DNA of 64,000 nt from Streptomyces sp. SS1-1 (GCF_008973465.1 NZ_WBXN01000004.1:1302001-1366000); one strand, 5' to 3'; shown: positions 37,107 through 47,237, counted from the stretch's first letter. Made by a program: numbers and translations. The notes: generated by a model not told the origin, from the letters alone.

Positions 37107-37412
37107 ATGAGCGTGGAACAGGCGGCCGGGGTCGAGGGTGAGCCGCTGGAGGTCTGGATCGATCAGGCGTTGTGCACGGGTGACGGCATCTGTGCCCAGT
37201 ATGCGCCTGAGGTGTTCGAGCTGGACATCGATGGTCTGGCGTACGTGAAGGGCGCCGACGACGAGCTGTTGCAGGCGGAGGGGGCGGCAACGCCCGTGCC
37301 GCTGCCGCTTCTCACGGATGTGGTGGACTCGGCGCGGGAGTGTCCGGGCGAGTGCATCCATGTACGTCGTGTTCTGGACAAGGTCGAAGTGTTCGGTCCG
37401 GACGCCGAGTGA
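37107..37412 (+). CDS. Ferredoxin (3Fe-4S/4Fe-4S type)
   Basis: The product of about 101 residues has the iron-sulfur motif CTGDGICAQYAPEVFELD (CX5C with PEVF) and a distal CPGECI. This resembles the small [3Fe-4S]/[4Fe-4S] ferredoxins that donate electrons to P450s in Streptomyces; the extra Cys in the second motif leaves the cluster type open. It starts at ATG 37107 (or GTG 37098). It is divergent from arc and not beside any P450; the orphan conservon P450 in this window is a possible but unproven partner. Confidence 0.82.
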   Translation: MSVEQAAGVEGEPLEVWIDQALCTGDGICAQYAPEVFELDIDGLAYVKGADDELLQAEGAATPVPLPLLTDVVDSARECPGECIHVRRVLDKVEVFGPDAE

Positions 37413-37469
37413 CCTTGCGCGTACGGGGCGTTGTCGCTGTCTGATTCCTCACACGTTCCGTGACGGGGT

Positions 37470-38048
37470 TCAGACGCTGTGTGCGGCGGCGGGTGTCGAG
37501 CGTACGAACGAGCCGTTCTTCCACTGCCACTTCGCGCTGTCGTTCACGTCGGGGCAGCAGCGGGGCACGTCCGGTGACGAGTAGCCGTAGAGGTGCGCGG
37601 TGACGGCTCCGTCGCGTACGGCGATGTCACGGACGGTGATGCTGTCCTTGGGGTCGATGAGGGTGGCGACGATGCGGGGCTCGGCGGTGCCGGCGGCCTG
37701 GGTGAGGACGTAGACGCCGTCGGGCGGGGTGCCCATGGGTGAGTCGCAGTGGACGACGGCGACGGTCTCGGGGCGGTGGTCGCCGTCGAGGTCTCCGGTG
37801 GCCTTCTTGACGACGAGGGCTTTGACCGGTCCGCAGGTGAGCGGGAAGTCGGCCTTGGCGGCGTCGGGGGGCGCGGCGGCCGCGGGGGCGTTCCTGGCGT
37901 CGTCGGGGGTCGGCTGGGCGGCGGTCGCCGAGTCGGGCTGGAGGACGCTGGAGAGCGCCACGACGCCGGCCAGCGCTGTGGCGGTGGCCACCCAGTGGAT
38001 GGGCCGGGTGTGGGTGTGTGCCAGTTCCGGGACCGCGGTCTGCTGCAC
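37470..38048 (-). CDS. Membrane-anchored exported protein of unknown function
   Basis: A 192-residue protein with one N-terminal membrane anchor (WVATATALAGVVALSSVL), then an Ala/Pro/Asp-rich linker. The folded domain of about 110 residues contains four Cys (LTCGPVKAL, VHCDS, RCCPDV). The domain VKKATGDLDGDHRPETVAVVHC resembles FG-GAP/beta-propeller repeat loops (DxDGD), suggesting an extracellular calcium-binding loop. GTG 38048 has GGAG about 9 bases upstream. No catalytic motif was recognised. Confidence 0.75.
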   Translation of the reverse strand: MQQTAVPELAHTHTRPIHWVATATALAGVVALSSVLQPDSATAAQPTPDDARNAPAAAAPPDAAKADFPLTCGPVKALVVKKATGDLDGDHRPETVAVVHCDSPMGTPPDGVYVLTQAAGTAEPRIVATLIDPKDSITVRDIAVRDGAVTAHLYGYSSPDVPRCCPDVNDSAKWQWKNGSFVRSTPAAAHSV

Positions 38049-38197
38049 TAGGAGCGTCTCCTGTGAGGGCTGTGCCGGTGGGGGTGGCCAGCATCGTGCC
38101 ACACGTCACAGTGCGGGGGAACGGCGGGGTGGGTACTTGGTGGGGTTTCCCGTGGGGCCGGGTCTGCGAGGGGCCGACGGGGTGGGCGGCGAACGAA

Positions 38198-38251
38198 AAG
38201 GCGCTGGGGTGGAGTTCCCGGGTGGTTCCGGGAACTCCACCCCAGCGCCTT
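38198..38251 (-). terminator. Strong terminator after trmI
   Basis: A perfect 23-bp stem has an eight-base loop (38221-38228). The arms begin AAGGCGCTGGGGTGG and end CCACCCCAGCGCCTT. It lies 28 bp past the trmI stop and is one of the longest perfect hairpins in the window. Confidence 0.85.
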
Positions 38252-38278
38252 CGCGTTGTCGGTGGTGCGGGCCTCGGG

Positions 38279-39181
38279 TCAGCGGCCGGCGCCTCGGTCG
38301 GCGTTGGGGCCTTCGTAGTCCTCGCCGTAGGCGCCCTTGGCGGGGCGGCGGCGGCGCATGGGCGGCTCGACGCCGTCGGCGAGGCGGCGGGCGGTGAGGA
38401 GGAAGCCGGTGTGCCCGATCATGCGGTGGTCGGGGCGGACGGCGAGGCCCTCGATGTGCCAGTTGCGGATCATCGTCTCCCAGGCGGTCGGCTCGTTGAA
38501 GCAGCCGATCTCGCGGATGGACTCGACGGTCCGGGCGAGCTGGGTGGTGGTGGCGACGTAGCAGCAGACGATGCCGCCGGGGACGAGTGCCTTGGAGACG
38601 GCTTCGAGGCATTCCCAGGGGGCGAGCATGTCGAGGATGACGCGGTCGACGTCGGTGTCGCTGAGGTTGTCCTGGAGGTCGCCGACGGTGAGCTGCCAGG
38701 CGGGGTGGGGGCCGCCGAAGTAGCGTTCGACGTTCTGCCGGGCGATGTCGGCGAAGTCCTCGCGGCGCTCGTAGGAGTGCAGCATGCCGTGGTCGCCGAT
38801 GGCGCGCAGGAGGAAGCTGCTGAGCGAGCCGGAGCCGACGCCGGCCTCGACGACGCGGGCGCCGGGGAAGATGTCGGCGAAGGCGAGGATCTGCCCCGCG
38901 TCCTTCGGGTAGACGACGGCCGCCCCGCGGGGCATGGACAGGACGTAGTCGGGGAGCAGGGGGCGCAGCGCGAGGTAGGCGACGTTACCGGTGGTGCGGA
39001 CAACGCTGCCCTCGGGAGCGCCGATCAGCTCGTCGTGGGGGAAGGAACCCTTGTGGGTGTGGAAGTTCTTTCCCTCTTCGAGCGTGAACGTGTAGTGGCG
39101 GCCCTTGGGGTCGGTCAGCTGAACCTGGTCCCCGACCTTGAAGGGCCCGCGCCTGCGGGCGGCACCGGTCGGTTCGGACAT
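38279..39181 (-). CDS. trmI: tRNA (adenine-58-N1)-methyltransferase TrmI
   Basis: The 300-residue Rossmann-fold methyltransferase of the TrmI family has an N-terminal OB-like domain (VQLTDPKGRHYTFTLEEGK). The SAM loop is VVEAGVGSGSLSSFLL and the catalytic region is VILDMLAPWECLEAV. It methylates adenosine 58 of tRNA to m1A as a tetramer. ATG 39181 is used. It is first in the leftward run after the M50 protease gene, with its own strong terminator. Confidence 0.93.
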   Translation of the reverse strand: MSEPTGAARRRGPFKVGDQVQLTDPKGRHYTFTLEEGKNFHTHKGSFPHDELIGAPEGSVVRTTGNVAYLALRPLLPDYVLSMPRGAAVVYPKDAGQILAFADIFPGARVVEAGVGSGSLSSFLLRAIGDHGMLHSYERREDFADIARQNVERYFGGPHPAWQLTVGDLQDNLSDTDVDRVILDMLAPWECLEAVSKALVPGGIVCCYVATTTQLARTVESIREIGCFNEPTAWETMIRNWHIEGLAVRPDHRMIGHTGFLLTARRLADGVEPPMRRRRPAKGAYGEDYEGPNADRGAGR

Positions 39182-39233
39182 GTGAACAGCCTACCGGCGT
39201 TTCGGGGGGTCGCTGACCACGGGCGGCGGGTGG

Positions 39234-40694
39234 TCAGCTGGGGCGGGCCATGGCCTTGACGAAGGCGCGTTCCACGTCGGCGGCGGACAGGACGCCGTAG
39301 ATCTCGCCGGTCTCCTCGACGACGAGGTACTCGGTGGCGGGGGTCGCGCGCAGGGCGTCGAGGAGTTCCTCGCCGGAGAGTTCGGCGGAGACGCGCATGC
39401 CTTCGGTGATGTCCTGGGCGAGGCCGCTGACGGCGACCCAGGGGCGGCGGTGTTCGGGGACGCCGACGATGGCGGCTTCGCGGACGAGGGAGAGGGGGGT
39501 GCCGTCGGTGTCGACGACGACGAGGGCGCGGGCTCCGGCGGCGTTGGCGCGGCGGAGGGCTTCGGAGAGGGGGGTGTCGGGTTCGACGGGGACGGCGCGG
39601 CGGGTGAGGGCGCGGGCGCGCAGTTCGGGGAGGTGTTCGCGCAGGCGGGCCATGCGCAGGCTGTTGCCGGCTCCGGTCCAGATGATCGCGGCGAGGATGG
39701 CGGCGAGCAGGGCGTCCATGACGGTGTCCATGCCGACGTTGTCGACGGCTTCGGAGCCGAGGGCGCCGGACTGGGTGAGCCAGGGCAGGCCGATGAGGAC
39801 GGAGACGGCGAGGGCGCGGCCGACCCAGGCGGCGGCGATGGTGCCGCTCATGGGCTTTCCGGTGATCTTCCAGACGACGGCGCGGAGCATGCGGCCGCCG
39901 TCGAGGGGGAGGCCGGGGAGCAGGTTGAACACGGCGACGATGAGGTTGGAGATCATCAGGCCGGCGAGGAGGACGCCGGGGACGGTGCCGGGTTCGACGA
40001 GGCGGAGTGCGCCGTAGAAGACGCCGGAGAGGACGAGGGAGAGCAGGGGGCCGACGAAGGCGAGGACGAATTCGCGGCCGGGTGTCTCGGCTTCCTTCTC
40101 GATCTCGGAGACGCCGCCGAAGAACTGGAGCTGGATGCGGCGTACGGGCAGGTCGAAGCGGAGGGCGGCGACGGTGTGGGCGAGTTCGTGGACGAGGACG
40201 GAGGCGTAGAAGGCGACGGCGAAGAAGAGGGAGACGAGGTAGCGGGCGGCGCCGAGTTCGGGCAGGACGCGGTCGAGCTGGCCGCCGAAGACCCAGGTGA
40301 TGAGGGCGGCGACGAGGAACCAGCTGGGGGCGACGTAGACGGGCACGCCGAAGGGGCGGCCCATGAGGAGGCCGCCCCGGGGGTCGCGGGGGCGCCGGGG
40401 CGGGCGGGGCTTGGTGCCGGGGCCGGTGCCGGTGCCGCCGTCGGTGGAGTGGGCGAAGGCGCGGTCGTCGTGCTGGGGGCGGGGCTCGTGCGGTGGCCGG
40501 GCGGTGTGGGGGTCGTCTGTTCCGTCCCCGTCCCTCGGGTCCGGCCTGTTCTGCCGGTCCTGCCGGTCCTGTGGGTCGTCGGGGCCGGTGGGTGCGTCGG
40601 GCCGTTCGGGGTCGGGGGCCGGCCGATCCGTGCGGTGCTCGGTCGGCTCGTCGGTCCCGGAGCGCGGCTTCCCGCTCCCGCCGCTCTCGTCCAC
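39234..40694 (-). CDS. M50 site-2-type metalloprotease with CBS domains
   Basis: This integral membrane protease of about 486 residues begins with a disordered, highly charged 110-residue N terminus. The zinc motif HELAH lies in LVHELAHTVAAL (about residue 168) and the second motif in NLLPGLPLDGGRML (Asp). Two CBS domains at the C terminus (VPVEPDTPLSEALRRANAAG, TEYLVVEETGEIYGVLSAADV) bind nucleotides in related proteins. It cleaves membrane-spanning substrates such as anti-sigma factors. GTG 40694 was chosen because GAGGGG precedes it by 6 bases; the frame continues upstream in shadow sequence. Substrate unknown. Confidence 0.9.
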   Translation of the reverse strand: MDESGGSGKPRSGTDEPTEHRTDRPAPDPERPDAPTGPDDPQDRQDRQNRPDPRDGDGTDDPHTARPPHEPRPQHDDRAFAHSTDGGTGTGPGTKPRPPRRPRDPRGGLLMGRPFGVPVYVAPSWFLVAALITWVFGGQLDRVLPELGAARYLVSLFFAVAFYASVLVHELAHTVAALRFDLPVRRIQLQFFGGVSEIEKEAETPGREFVLAFVGPLLSLVLSGVFYGALRLVEPGTVPGVLLAGLMISNLIVAVFNLLPGLPLDGGRMLRAVVWKITGKPMSGTIAAAWVGRALAVSVLIGLPWLTQSGALGSEAVDNVGMDTVMDALLAAILAAIIWTGAGNSLRMARLREHLPELRARALTRRAVPVEPDTPLSEALRRANAAGARALVVVDTDGTPLSLVREAAIVGVPEHRRPWVAVSGLAQDITEGMRVSAELSGEELLDALRATPATEYLVVEETGEIYGVLSAADVERAFVKAMARPS

Positions 40695-40868
40695 GGTGTC
40701 CCCTCGTTGGATGCGTCGTCCGCGCCTGCCGGGCGGAAGGTCTCGAGTCGATGGTATGCGGCCCTCGTCACGCGGTCCGCCCCGGCACCCCGCAGGGGCC
40801 GCTCCCCCGGGGGCCGCCGGTGCCCGGGGCTGGGTCACTGTCAGTGCCGGGCCGTAAGGTCTGTGGTC

Positions 40869-41888
<1,020 letters not shown>

Positions 41889-41902
41889 CGAAGGAGACTT
41901 AC

Positions 41903-42574
41903 GTGGCCATCCGCGTCCTACTGGTCGACGACCAGCCCCTGCTGCGCACCGGGTTCCGGATGATTCTGGAGGCCGAGCAGGACCTCGCGGTCGTGGGCGA
42001 GGCCGGTGACGGTCTGCAGGCCCTCGATCAGGTGCGGGCCCTGCAGCCCGATGTGGTCCTGATGGACATCCGTATGCCCCGGATGGACGGGGTGGAGGCG
42101 ACGCGGCAGATCACGGGGCCCGGGCGGGACGGTCCGGCGAAGGTGCTGGTGCTGACCACGTTCGATCTGGACGAGTACGTGGTGGAGGCGCTGCGGGCGG
42201 GGGCCAGTGGCTTTCTGTTGAAGGACGCGCCCGCGCATGAGCTGGTCCAGGCGATCCGGGTGGTCGCGGCGGGTGAGGCGATGCTCGCGCCGAGCATCAC
42301 GCGCCGGCTGCTGGACAAGTACGCCACGCATCTGCCGTCGGGGGACGAGCCGGTGCCGGACACCCTGCACACGCTGACCGACCGTGAGGTCGAGGTGCTG
42401 AAGCTGGTGGCGCGCGGGTTGTCGAACGCGGAGATCGCGGCGGACCTGTTCGTCAGCGAGACCACGGTGAAGACGCATGTGGGGCATGTGCTGACGAAGC
42501 TGGGGCTGCGGGACCGGGTGCAGGCGGCGGTGTACGCGTACGAGAGCGGGCTGGTGCGTCCGGGCGCCCAGTAG
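41903..42574 (+). CDS. NarL/LuxR-family response regulator (orphan)
   Basis: The 223-residue regulator has a receiver domain (VLLVDDQPLLR, phospho-Asp in VVLMDIRMPRMDG near residue 54) and a LuxR HTH (LTDREVEVLKLVARGLSNAEIAADLFVS). GTG 41903 has AAGGAG 6 bases upstream and lies 14 bp after the nuclease gene, so they are co-transcribed. No histidine kinase gene is adjacent. Confidence 0.93.
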   Translation: MAIRVLLVDDQPLLRTGFRMILEAEQDLAVVGEAGDGLQALDQVRALQPDVVLMDIRMPRMDGVEATRQITGPGRDGPAKVLVLTTFDLDEYVVEALRAGASGFLLKDAPAHELVQAIRVVAAGEAMLAPSITRRLLDKYATHLPSGDEPVPDTLHTLTDREVEVLKLVARGLSNAEIAADLFVSETTVKTHVGHVLTKLGLRDRVQAAVYAYESGLVRPGAQ

Positions 42575-42592
42575 GGCGGGGCTCGGGCGGAT

Positions 42593-42636
42593 ACGACAGA
42601 GGGCGTCCCTTCGGTGGAAGGGACGCCCTCTGTCGT
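42593..42636. terminator. Bidirectional terminator
   Basis: A perfect 20-bp stem (ACGACAGAGGGCGTCCCTTC and its complement) with a 4-base loop GGTG lies between the response regulator (plus strand) and the first binding lipoprotein (minus strand). Confidence 0.9.
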
Positions 42637-42651
42637 GGTGCGGGGCCGGTG

Positions 42652-44235
42652 TCAGCCCTTCTTAAGCTCCCAGAAGCGGAAGACGGTGGAGGCGTCGAGG
42701 CAGTACTCCAGGCCGTACACGTTCTCGTGGACGATGGCGTACTGCTTGCCCTGCCAGACCGGGATGATGGGCAGTTCCTGGGCGACGATGTCCTGGAGCT
42801 GTCCGAAGGCGTCGTCGGTGGCGGCGCGGTCGCTCTCGGCGGCGGTGCTCGGGATCAGCGTGTTGGTGATGCGCTTGTTCGTGTAGTTGTTGCTGAGGAC
42901 GTTGTCCTTGCCGAAGAAGGGCGCGGTGAAGTTGTCGGCGTCCGGGTAGTCCGGGACCCAGCCCTTGACGTAGACGCCGTACTTGCCCTTGGCGATGTCC
43001 TTCTCGTACTGGTCGAAGGCGACGGAGCGGACGTCGGCCTGGAAGAGGCCGCTGTCGTTGAGCTGCTTGGCGATGGCCTTCAGCTGCTGGTCGGTGGCCG
43101 GGCCGTAGCGGGACGGGGTGGACCACAGGGTCAGCTTCACCTTGGCGGTGATGCCGTCGCTCTGGAGGGCGGCGGCGGCCTTGGCGCGGGAGGGGCGGGC
43201 GCCGTAGGTGTCGAAGAAGGCGGTGTTGTGGCCGCCGATGCCGGCCGGGATGATCGAGTACAGCGGGCTGGCGGTGCCCTCGTGGACGTCGCGGATGAGG
43301 GCGTCGCGGTCGAGCAGGTAGGCGATGGCCTTGCGGACGCCGAGCTGTCCGGCGACCGGGTCGTCCATGTTGAAGACGAGGTGCTGGACCTCGGCGCTGC
43401 TGCCTTCGACGACCTCGACGCCGGAGGAGTCGGTGCCGGCCTTCTCGATGTCGGCGATGTCGCCGGCGGTGAGGCCTCGGTAGGCGATGTCGACGTCCTC
43501 GGCGAGCAGGGCCTGCTTGAGGCGCTGCTGGTCGCCGCGGAAGAACTTCAGGGTGACGCCGCTGTTGCGGACCTCGGCGGTGCCCTTGTAGTTCTCGTTG
43601 ACGGTGAAGACGGCCCGGTCGTCGTTGAACTCGGCGAGCTTGTACGGGCCGGAGCCGACGGCTTCGCCGTCCTCGCGGAGCCCGGTGGCGTCGTAGGAGT
43701 CCTTGTCGACGATGGAGCCGGCGCCGGAGGCGATCTTGCTGGGGAAGGTCGCGTCGGGGGTGTTGAGCTTGAAGACGATGGTGCGCGCGTCGGGCGTCTC
43801 GACCTTGTCCAGGGTGGAGAACATGACGGCGGGGCCGTCGGGGTCGTCGATCTTCAGCATGCGGTCGAACGAGAACTTGACGTCCTCGGCGGTGAGTTCG
43901 TCACCGTTGCTGAACTTCAGGCCGTCCTTGAGCGTGCACTTGTAGACGGTGGCGCCGCCGTCGGAGAACGAGCATGCCTCGGCGGCCTCGGGCTGGGGTT
44001 CCGTGGCGCCCTTGGGGAAGCTGAGCAACGACTGGAAGACGTTGTTGAACAGCAGCCACGACCCCGGGTCGTAGCCGGAGGCGGGGTCGGTGGCGAGGAC
44101 GTCGTCCGACATCCCCACGACCACGGAGTTCCCGTTGTCGCCGGCGTCCCCGGATTCCGTTCCGCAGCCGGTCAACAGGCCGGAGGCCAGCCCTGCCACA
44201 AGGGGCAGCACCGGCCAGTGATTGCGCATGTTCAC
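42652..44235 (-). CDS. Oligopeptide/dipeptide-type ABC substrate-binding lipoprotein (1)
   Basis: A 527-residue family-5 (DppA/OppA) binding protein with the lipobox LASGLLTGCG (Cys about residue 24). The family core includes ATVYKCTLKDGLKFSNGDELTAEDV, VGSGPYKLAEF and GWVPDYPDADNF. It binds peptides or other ligands outside the membrane. GTG 44235 with ATG 44229 as alternative. It lies 94 bp downstream of a second, similar binding protein, and neither has a permease or ATPase neighbour here. Confidence 0.9.
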   Translation of the reverse strand: MNMRNHWPVLPLVAGLASGLLTGCGTESGDAGDNGNSVVVGMSDDVLATDPASGYDPGSWLLFNNVFQSLLSFPKGATEPQPEAAEACSFSDGGATVYKCTLKDGLKFSNGDELTAEDVKFSFDRMLKIDDPDGPAVMFSTLDKVETPDARTIVFKLNTPDATFPSKIASGAGSIVDKDSYDATGLREDGEAVGSGPYKLAEFNDDRAVFTVNENYKGTAEVRNSGVTLKFFRGDQQRLKQALLAEDVDIAYRGLTAGDIADIEKAGTDSSGVEVVEGSSAEVQHLVFNMDDPVAGQLGVRKAIAYLLDRDALIRDVHEGTASPLYSIIPAGIGGHNTAFFDTYGARPSRAKAAAALQSDGITAKVKLTLWSTPSRYGPATDQQLKAIAKQLNDSGLFQADVRSVAFDQYEKDIAKGKYGVYVKGWVPDYPDADNFTAPFFGKDNVLSNNYTNKRITNTLIPSTAAESDRAATDDAFGQLQDIVAQELPIIPVWQGKQYAIVHENVYGLEYCLDASTVFRFWELKKG

Positions 44236-44292
44236 TTACGAGTGCCTTGTCGTCGGTTGTGAGGAACCCGGGCCCGTGGAGGAACCGGGTGG

Positions 44293-44322
44293 GTCCGGCG
44301 CCCCGGGTGGGGGGCGCCGGAC
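44293..44322 (-). terminator. Terminator between the two binding-protein genes
   Basis: Perfect 12-bp arms GTCCGGCGCCCC and GGGGCGCCGGAC with a 6-base loop lie 7 bp past the second binding-protein stop. Confidence 0.8.
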
Positions 44323-44328
44323 GGGTGC

Positions 44329-45933
44329 TCAGCCGCTCACGCCGCGGCCGAGCTCCCAGAGCTGGAGGGTGGAGGAGGAGTTCATCACATAGGCCGTGCC
44401 CGTGATGTCGTCGCCGGCGGCGACGAACTGCTTGCCCTGCCACAGCGGGATGACCGGCACGTCGTTGGCGACGATGTCCTGGATCTCGGTGAGGCTGCCG
44501 GTCGCGGCGATCCGGTCGGCGGCGCGCCGCGACTCGGGGATCAGGCTGTTGCGGATCCGGGCGTTGGCGTAGGGCGAGCCGAGGAAGTTGTCCTTGTCGA
44601 GGAAGGGGGCGACGTAGTTGTCGGCGTCGGGGAAGTCGGGGAACCAGCCCATGCCGTAGACCTCGTACTTGCCCTTCTGCTCGGCGGGCCGGAAGACGTC
44701 CCAGGGGGTGCCCTTGATGTCGACGTCGAACAGGCCGCTGCTGTTGAGCTGCTCCTTCAGCAGCTCGAACTCCTTCTTCGTGGCCGGACCGTAGTGGTCG
44801 GTGGTGTAGTGCAGGGTCAGCTTGACGGGGGTGGTGATGCCGGCCCGCTCCAGGATGTTCCCGGCCTTGGCGGCGCTGGGCTCGCCGTACTTGTTGAAGA
44901 ACGAGTTGGAGTGCCCGGTGATGCTGGCGGGGACCAGGGAGAACAGGGGCTCGGCCTGGCTGCCGTACACCTTGGAGACGAGTTCGCCGCGGTCGATGAC
45001 CTGGGCCATGGCCTGGCGGACGGCCTTGCTGCGCACGGCGTCGTCGTTGGTGTTGAAGGCGAGGTAGCGGATCTCGAGGCCGGACATGTCGACGAGGTCG
45101 ATGTCGTCGTCGGAGTCGGCGGCCAGCTTGTCGATCTGCTCGGGCGACATGGCGCGGGTCATGACGTCGATGTCACCGCTGTCGAGGGCGGCGCCCATCG
45201 CGTCGGCGCTGTCGAAGTTGCGCAGCTCGACCTTGTCGTTGTCCACCTTGAGGCTCCCCTTGTACTCGGGGTTCTTGGTGAACACGGCGGAGACGAGCTT
45301 GTCGTCCTCGACCTTGGCCTTGAAGGTGTAGGGGCCGGAGCCGTCGACCTCGAAGCCGCTGCGCAGTTCCTTCTTGTCGTACACGTCCGGGTCGACGATG
45401 CCGGCGACGGGGGTGGACAGCTTGTACGGGAAGGTGGAGTCGGCGGTCTTGAGGTGGAAGACGACCTCGCGGTCGCCGCGCGTCTCGACGGTGTCGATGG
45501 TGGACAGCAGGGCGAAGACGCCGCTGTCGGCCTTCAGGGAGAGGGCGCGGTCGATGGAGTACTTCACGTCGGCCGCGGTGACGGTGTCGCCGTCGGCGAA
45601 CTTGAGGTCCTTGCGCAGGGTGCAGGCGTAGCGTTCGTTGCCGCTGTCCGTGAAGCCGCAGCTCTCGGCGGCCTCGGGGACGGGCTCGCCCTCGCCGCGG
45701 GGCTGGATCATCAGGGTCTGCACGGTCTGGCGCAGGATGTTCCACAGGCCGACGTCGTAGGCCCAGGCCGGGTCGAGCGGTGCGGGGCTCTCCTCCGAGG
45801 CAGTGAACACGTCCGTGGTGCCCACGACGATCCCGTCGCCGCCGCCACTGCCGCTGTCGGTTCCGCCACAGGCGGCGAGAACCGGCGCGAGCAGGCCGAT
45901 GACGACCGGCAGCACCAAAGTCTTGCGGTTCAT
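44329..45933 (-). CDS. Oligopeptide/dipeptide-type ABC substrate-binding lipoprotein (2)
   Basis: This 534-residue paralogue of the preceding protein has the same architecture: a lipobox PVLAACGG (Cys about 22), then LRKDLKFADGDTVTAADVKYSIDRAL, VDGSGPYTFKAKV and GMGWFPDFPDADNY. The pair likely arose by tandem duplication. Permease partners must lie elsewhere, so both proteins may load a shared transporter. Ligand unknown. Confidence 0.9.
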   Translation of the reverse strand: MNRKTLVLPVVIGLLAPVLAACGGTDSGSGGGDGIVVGTTDVFTASEESPAPLDPAWAYDVGLWNILRQTVQTLMIQPRGEGEPVPEAAESCGFTDSGNERYACTLRKDLKFADGDTVTAADVKYSIDRALSLKADSGVFALLSTIDTVETRGDREVVFHLKTADSTFPYKLSTPVAGIVDPDVYDKKELRSGFEVDGSGPYTFKAKVEDDKLVSAVFTKNPEYKGSLKVDNDKVELRNFDSADAMGAALDSGDIDVMTRAMSPEQIDKLAADSDDDIDLVDMSGLEIRYLAFNTNDDAVRSKAVRQAMAQVIDRGELVSKVYGSQAEPLFSLVPASITGHSNSFFNKYGEPSAAKAGNILERAGITTPVKLTLHYTTDHYGPATKKEFELLKEQLNSSGLFDVDIKGTPWDVFRPAEQKGKYEVYGMGWFPDFPDADNYVAPFLDKDNFLGSPYANARIRNSLIPESRRAADRIAATGSLTEIQDIVANDVPVIPLWQGKQFVAAGDDITGTAYVMNSSSTLQLWELGRGVSG

Positions 45934-46391
45934 GCTCGGGTTTCTCCAGCTGTCTTCTCCGTGTATCCACCATGCAGAGGGTGGTGTGGTGGATCACGGG
46001 GGTAAGGGCGATGTTCTCGCGATGAGATTAGTCCGCGCCCACAGGACGGTTGGAGGGGACCGGAGTTGGGGCTTGTTCACTCAGTGGAATCGGGCGTGGA
46101 CGCACCGGAAGGCTGAGGCGGGAAGGATTGGCGCACCGGTCCATCAATCGGGACACAAGGGTGCGCTCAAAACCGTTGTTCGGGGGCGAGCGGCGCGAGG
46201 CGGGCACCCCGCCGCACCCCCAGGGAGTGGCGAACGTCACAGATTGGACGATCTCGTCGACCGTTGGAATTCGGCCGTCCGGCCCGATCGAATTTACTTG
46301 CGGAATTTCTCCGCCCGCAATGCGCCATCAAAGCAGCACGCTCGGTGAACGGCAGGCGCATTCAGGTTGTCATGCCAGTGACGAGTCGTTC
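45934..46391. other. Gene-free promoter region upstream of the binding-protein genes
   Basis: About 460 bp with no coding frame that looks real. The 46.26-46.33 kb part is noticeably AT-richer than its surroundings. It contains the dyad at 46298-46320 and must carry the promoter of the leftward binding-protein gene 45933. Confidence 0.5.
46298..46320. promoter_or_regulatory. Operator-like inverted repeat TTGCGG-N11-CCGCAA
   Basis: A perfect 6-base inverted repeat with an AT-rich core (AATTTCTCCGC) and spacing of about two turns. It is 365 bp upstream of the binding-protein gene and 72 bp past the HAD gene stop. The regulator is not identified. Confidence 0.45.
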
Positions 46392-47087
46392 TCAGCCTGT
46401 CATCAGGCCGCGCAGAAATGGCAGATCCACGTGTTCGAGCGTGGGAACGACCGTGCGGCGGGCGGCCGGGGCGATGGGGGCGATCGAGGGGACGGCCACC
46501 ACCTGGCAGCCGGCGGCCTCGGCGGCGGCGACGCCGGTCGCCGTGTCCTCGACGACCGCGCACCGGGCGGGGTCGGCGCCGAGACCGGCCGCGGCGAGCA
46601 GATAGGGGTCGGGATGGGGCTTGGTGCGGGCCACCTCGTCACCGGCGACGGTCAGCGAGAAGTGCTGCGGGCCGAGCGTGGTGAGCACCCGGTCGATGAT
46701 GCGGCGGTGCGAGGCGGAGACGAGGGCGGTGGGGATGCCGTGCTCGGACAGCTCGGCGAGCAGCCGGGCGGCTCCCGGCATCAGCGGCAGGGAGTGGCCG
46801 ATACGGTCCTCGAAGCCCTGGTTGAGCAGCACCGTGAGCTCGTCGAGGCCGATGTCGGCGCCGGTGGCCTCGATCAGGAAGCCGGCGCTGCGGGTCATGG
46901 GCCCGCCGACCACGACATGGCGCCAGGTGTCGTCCAGGGTGTGCCCGAGGGAGGCGAAGACCTCGACCTCGACGTCCCACCAGAAGCCCTCGGAGTCCAC
47001 CAGGGTGCCGTCCATGTCGAGGAGTACGGCCTGCAGGGCCGAGCCGTCGGCCGTACGGGTCGACGGGGCGGGGACGGTGCTGGTCAT
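46392..47087 (-). CDS. HAD-superfamily phosphatase (beta-phosphoglucomutase-like)
   Basis: The 231-residue protein has the DxDGT nucleophile motif LLDMDGTLVDSE at its N terminus, motif II TALVSASHRR, motif III Lys in EVARTKPHPDPYLLAA and motif IV VEDTATGVAAAEAAGC. The helical cap is of the beta-PGM/phosphatase subclass. It probably dephosphorylates a small metabolite. ATG 47087 has an ideal AGGAGG 7 bases upstream. It is separated from metH by a terminator. Confidence 0.9.
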   Translation of the reverse strand: MTSTVPAPSTRTADGSALQAVLLDMDGTLVDSEGFWWDVEVEVFASLGHTLDDTWRHVVVGGPMTRSAGFLIEATGADIGLDELTVLLNQGFEDRIGHSLPLMPGAARLLAELSEHGIPTALVSASHRRIIDRVLTTLGPQHFSLTVAGDEVARTKPHPDPYLLAAAGLGADPARCAVVEDTATGVAAAEAAGCQVVAVPSIAPIAPAARRTVVPTLEHVDLPFLRGLMTG

Positions 47088-47113
47088 CCACGTACCTCCT
47101 TGAAGGGACGACC

Positions 47114-47142
47114 AGGCCGGTTCCCACGGAGGGAACCGGCCT
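47114..47142 (-). terminator. Terminator between metH and the HAD phosphatase gene
   Basis: Perfect 12-bp arms AGGCCGGTTCCC and GGGAACCGGCCT around ACGGA lie about 95 bp past metH. Confidence 0.8.
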
Positions 47143-47237
47143 GCGGTGGACCGTCCAGTGTACGACGCTCGTCGGCGTATCGCCCGATGCGCCGGTTCTG
47201 CCCTCCGGCACACCGGCGCACCGGCGCGGGTCCGGCG

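Noticed and set aside
37107..37412. Ferredoxin as dedicated partner of the conservon P450
   Set aside because: It lies 25 kb away and divergent from arc; no sequence evidence links the two.
39450..40868. Long plus-strand open frame antisense to the M50 protease
   Set aside because: It is Gly/Asp/Glu-rich antisense shadow; only the part from ATG 40869 matches a real protein family.
46028..46361. Two small minus-strand frames in the gene-free region
   Set aside because: Low-complexity composition and no ribosome binding site.
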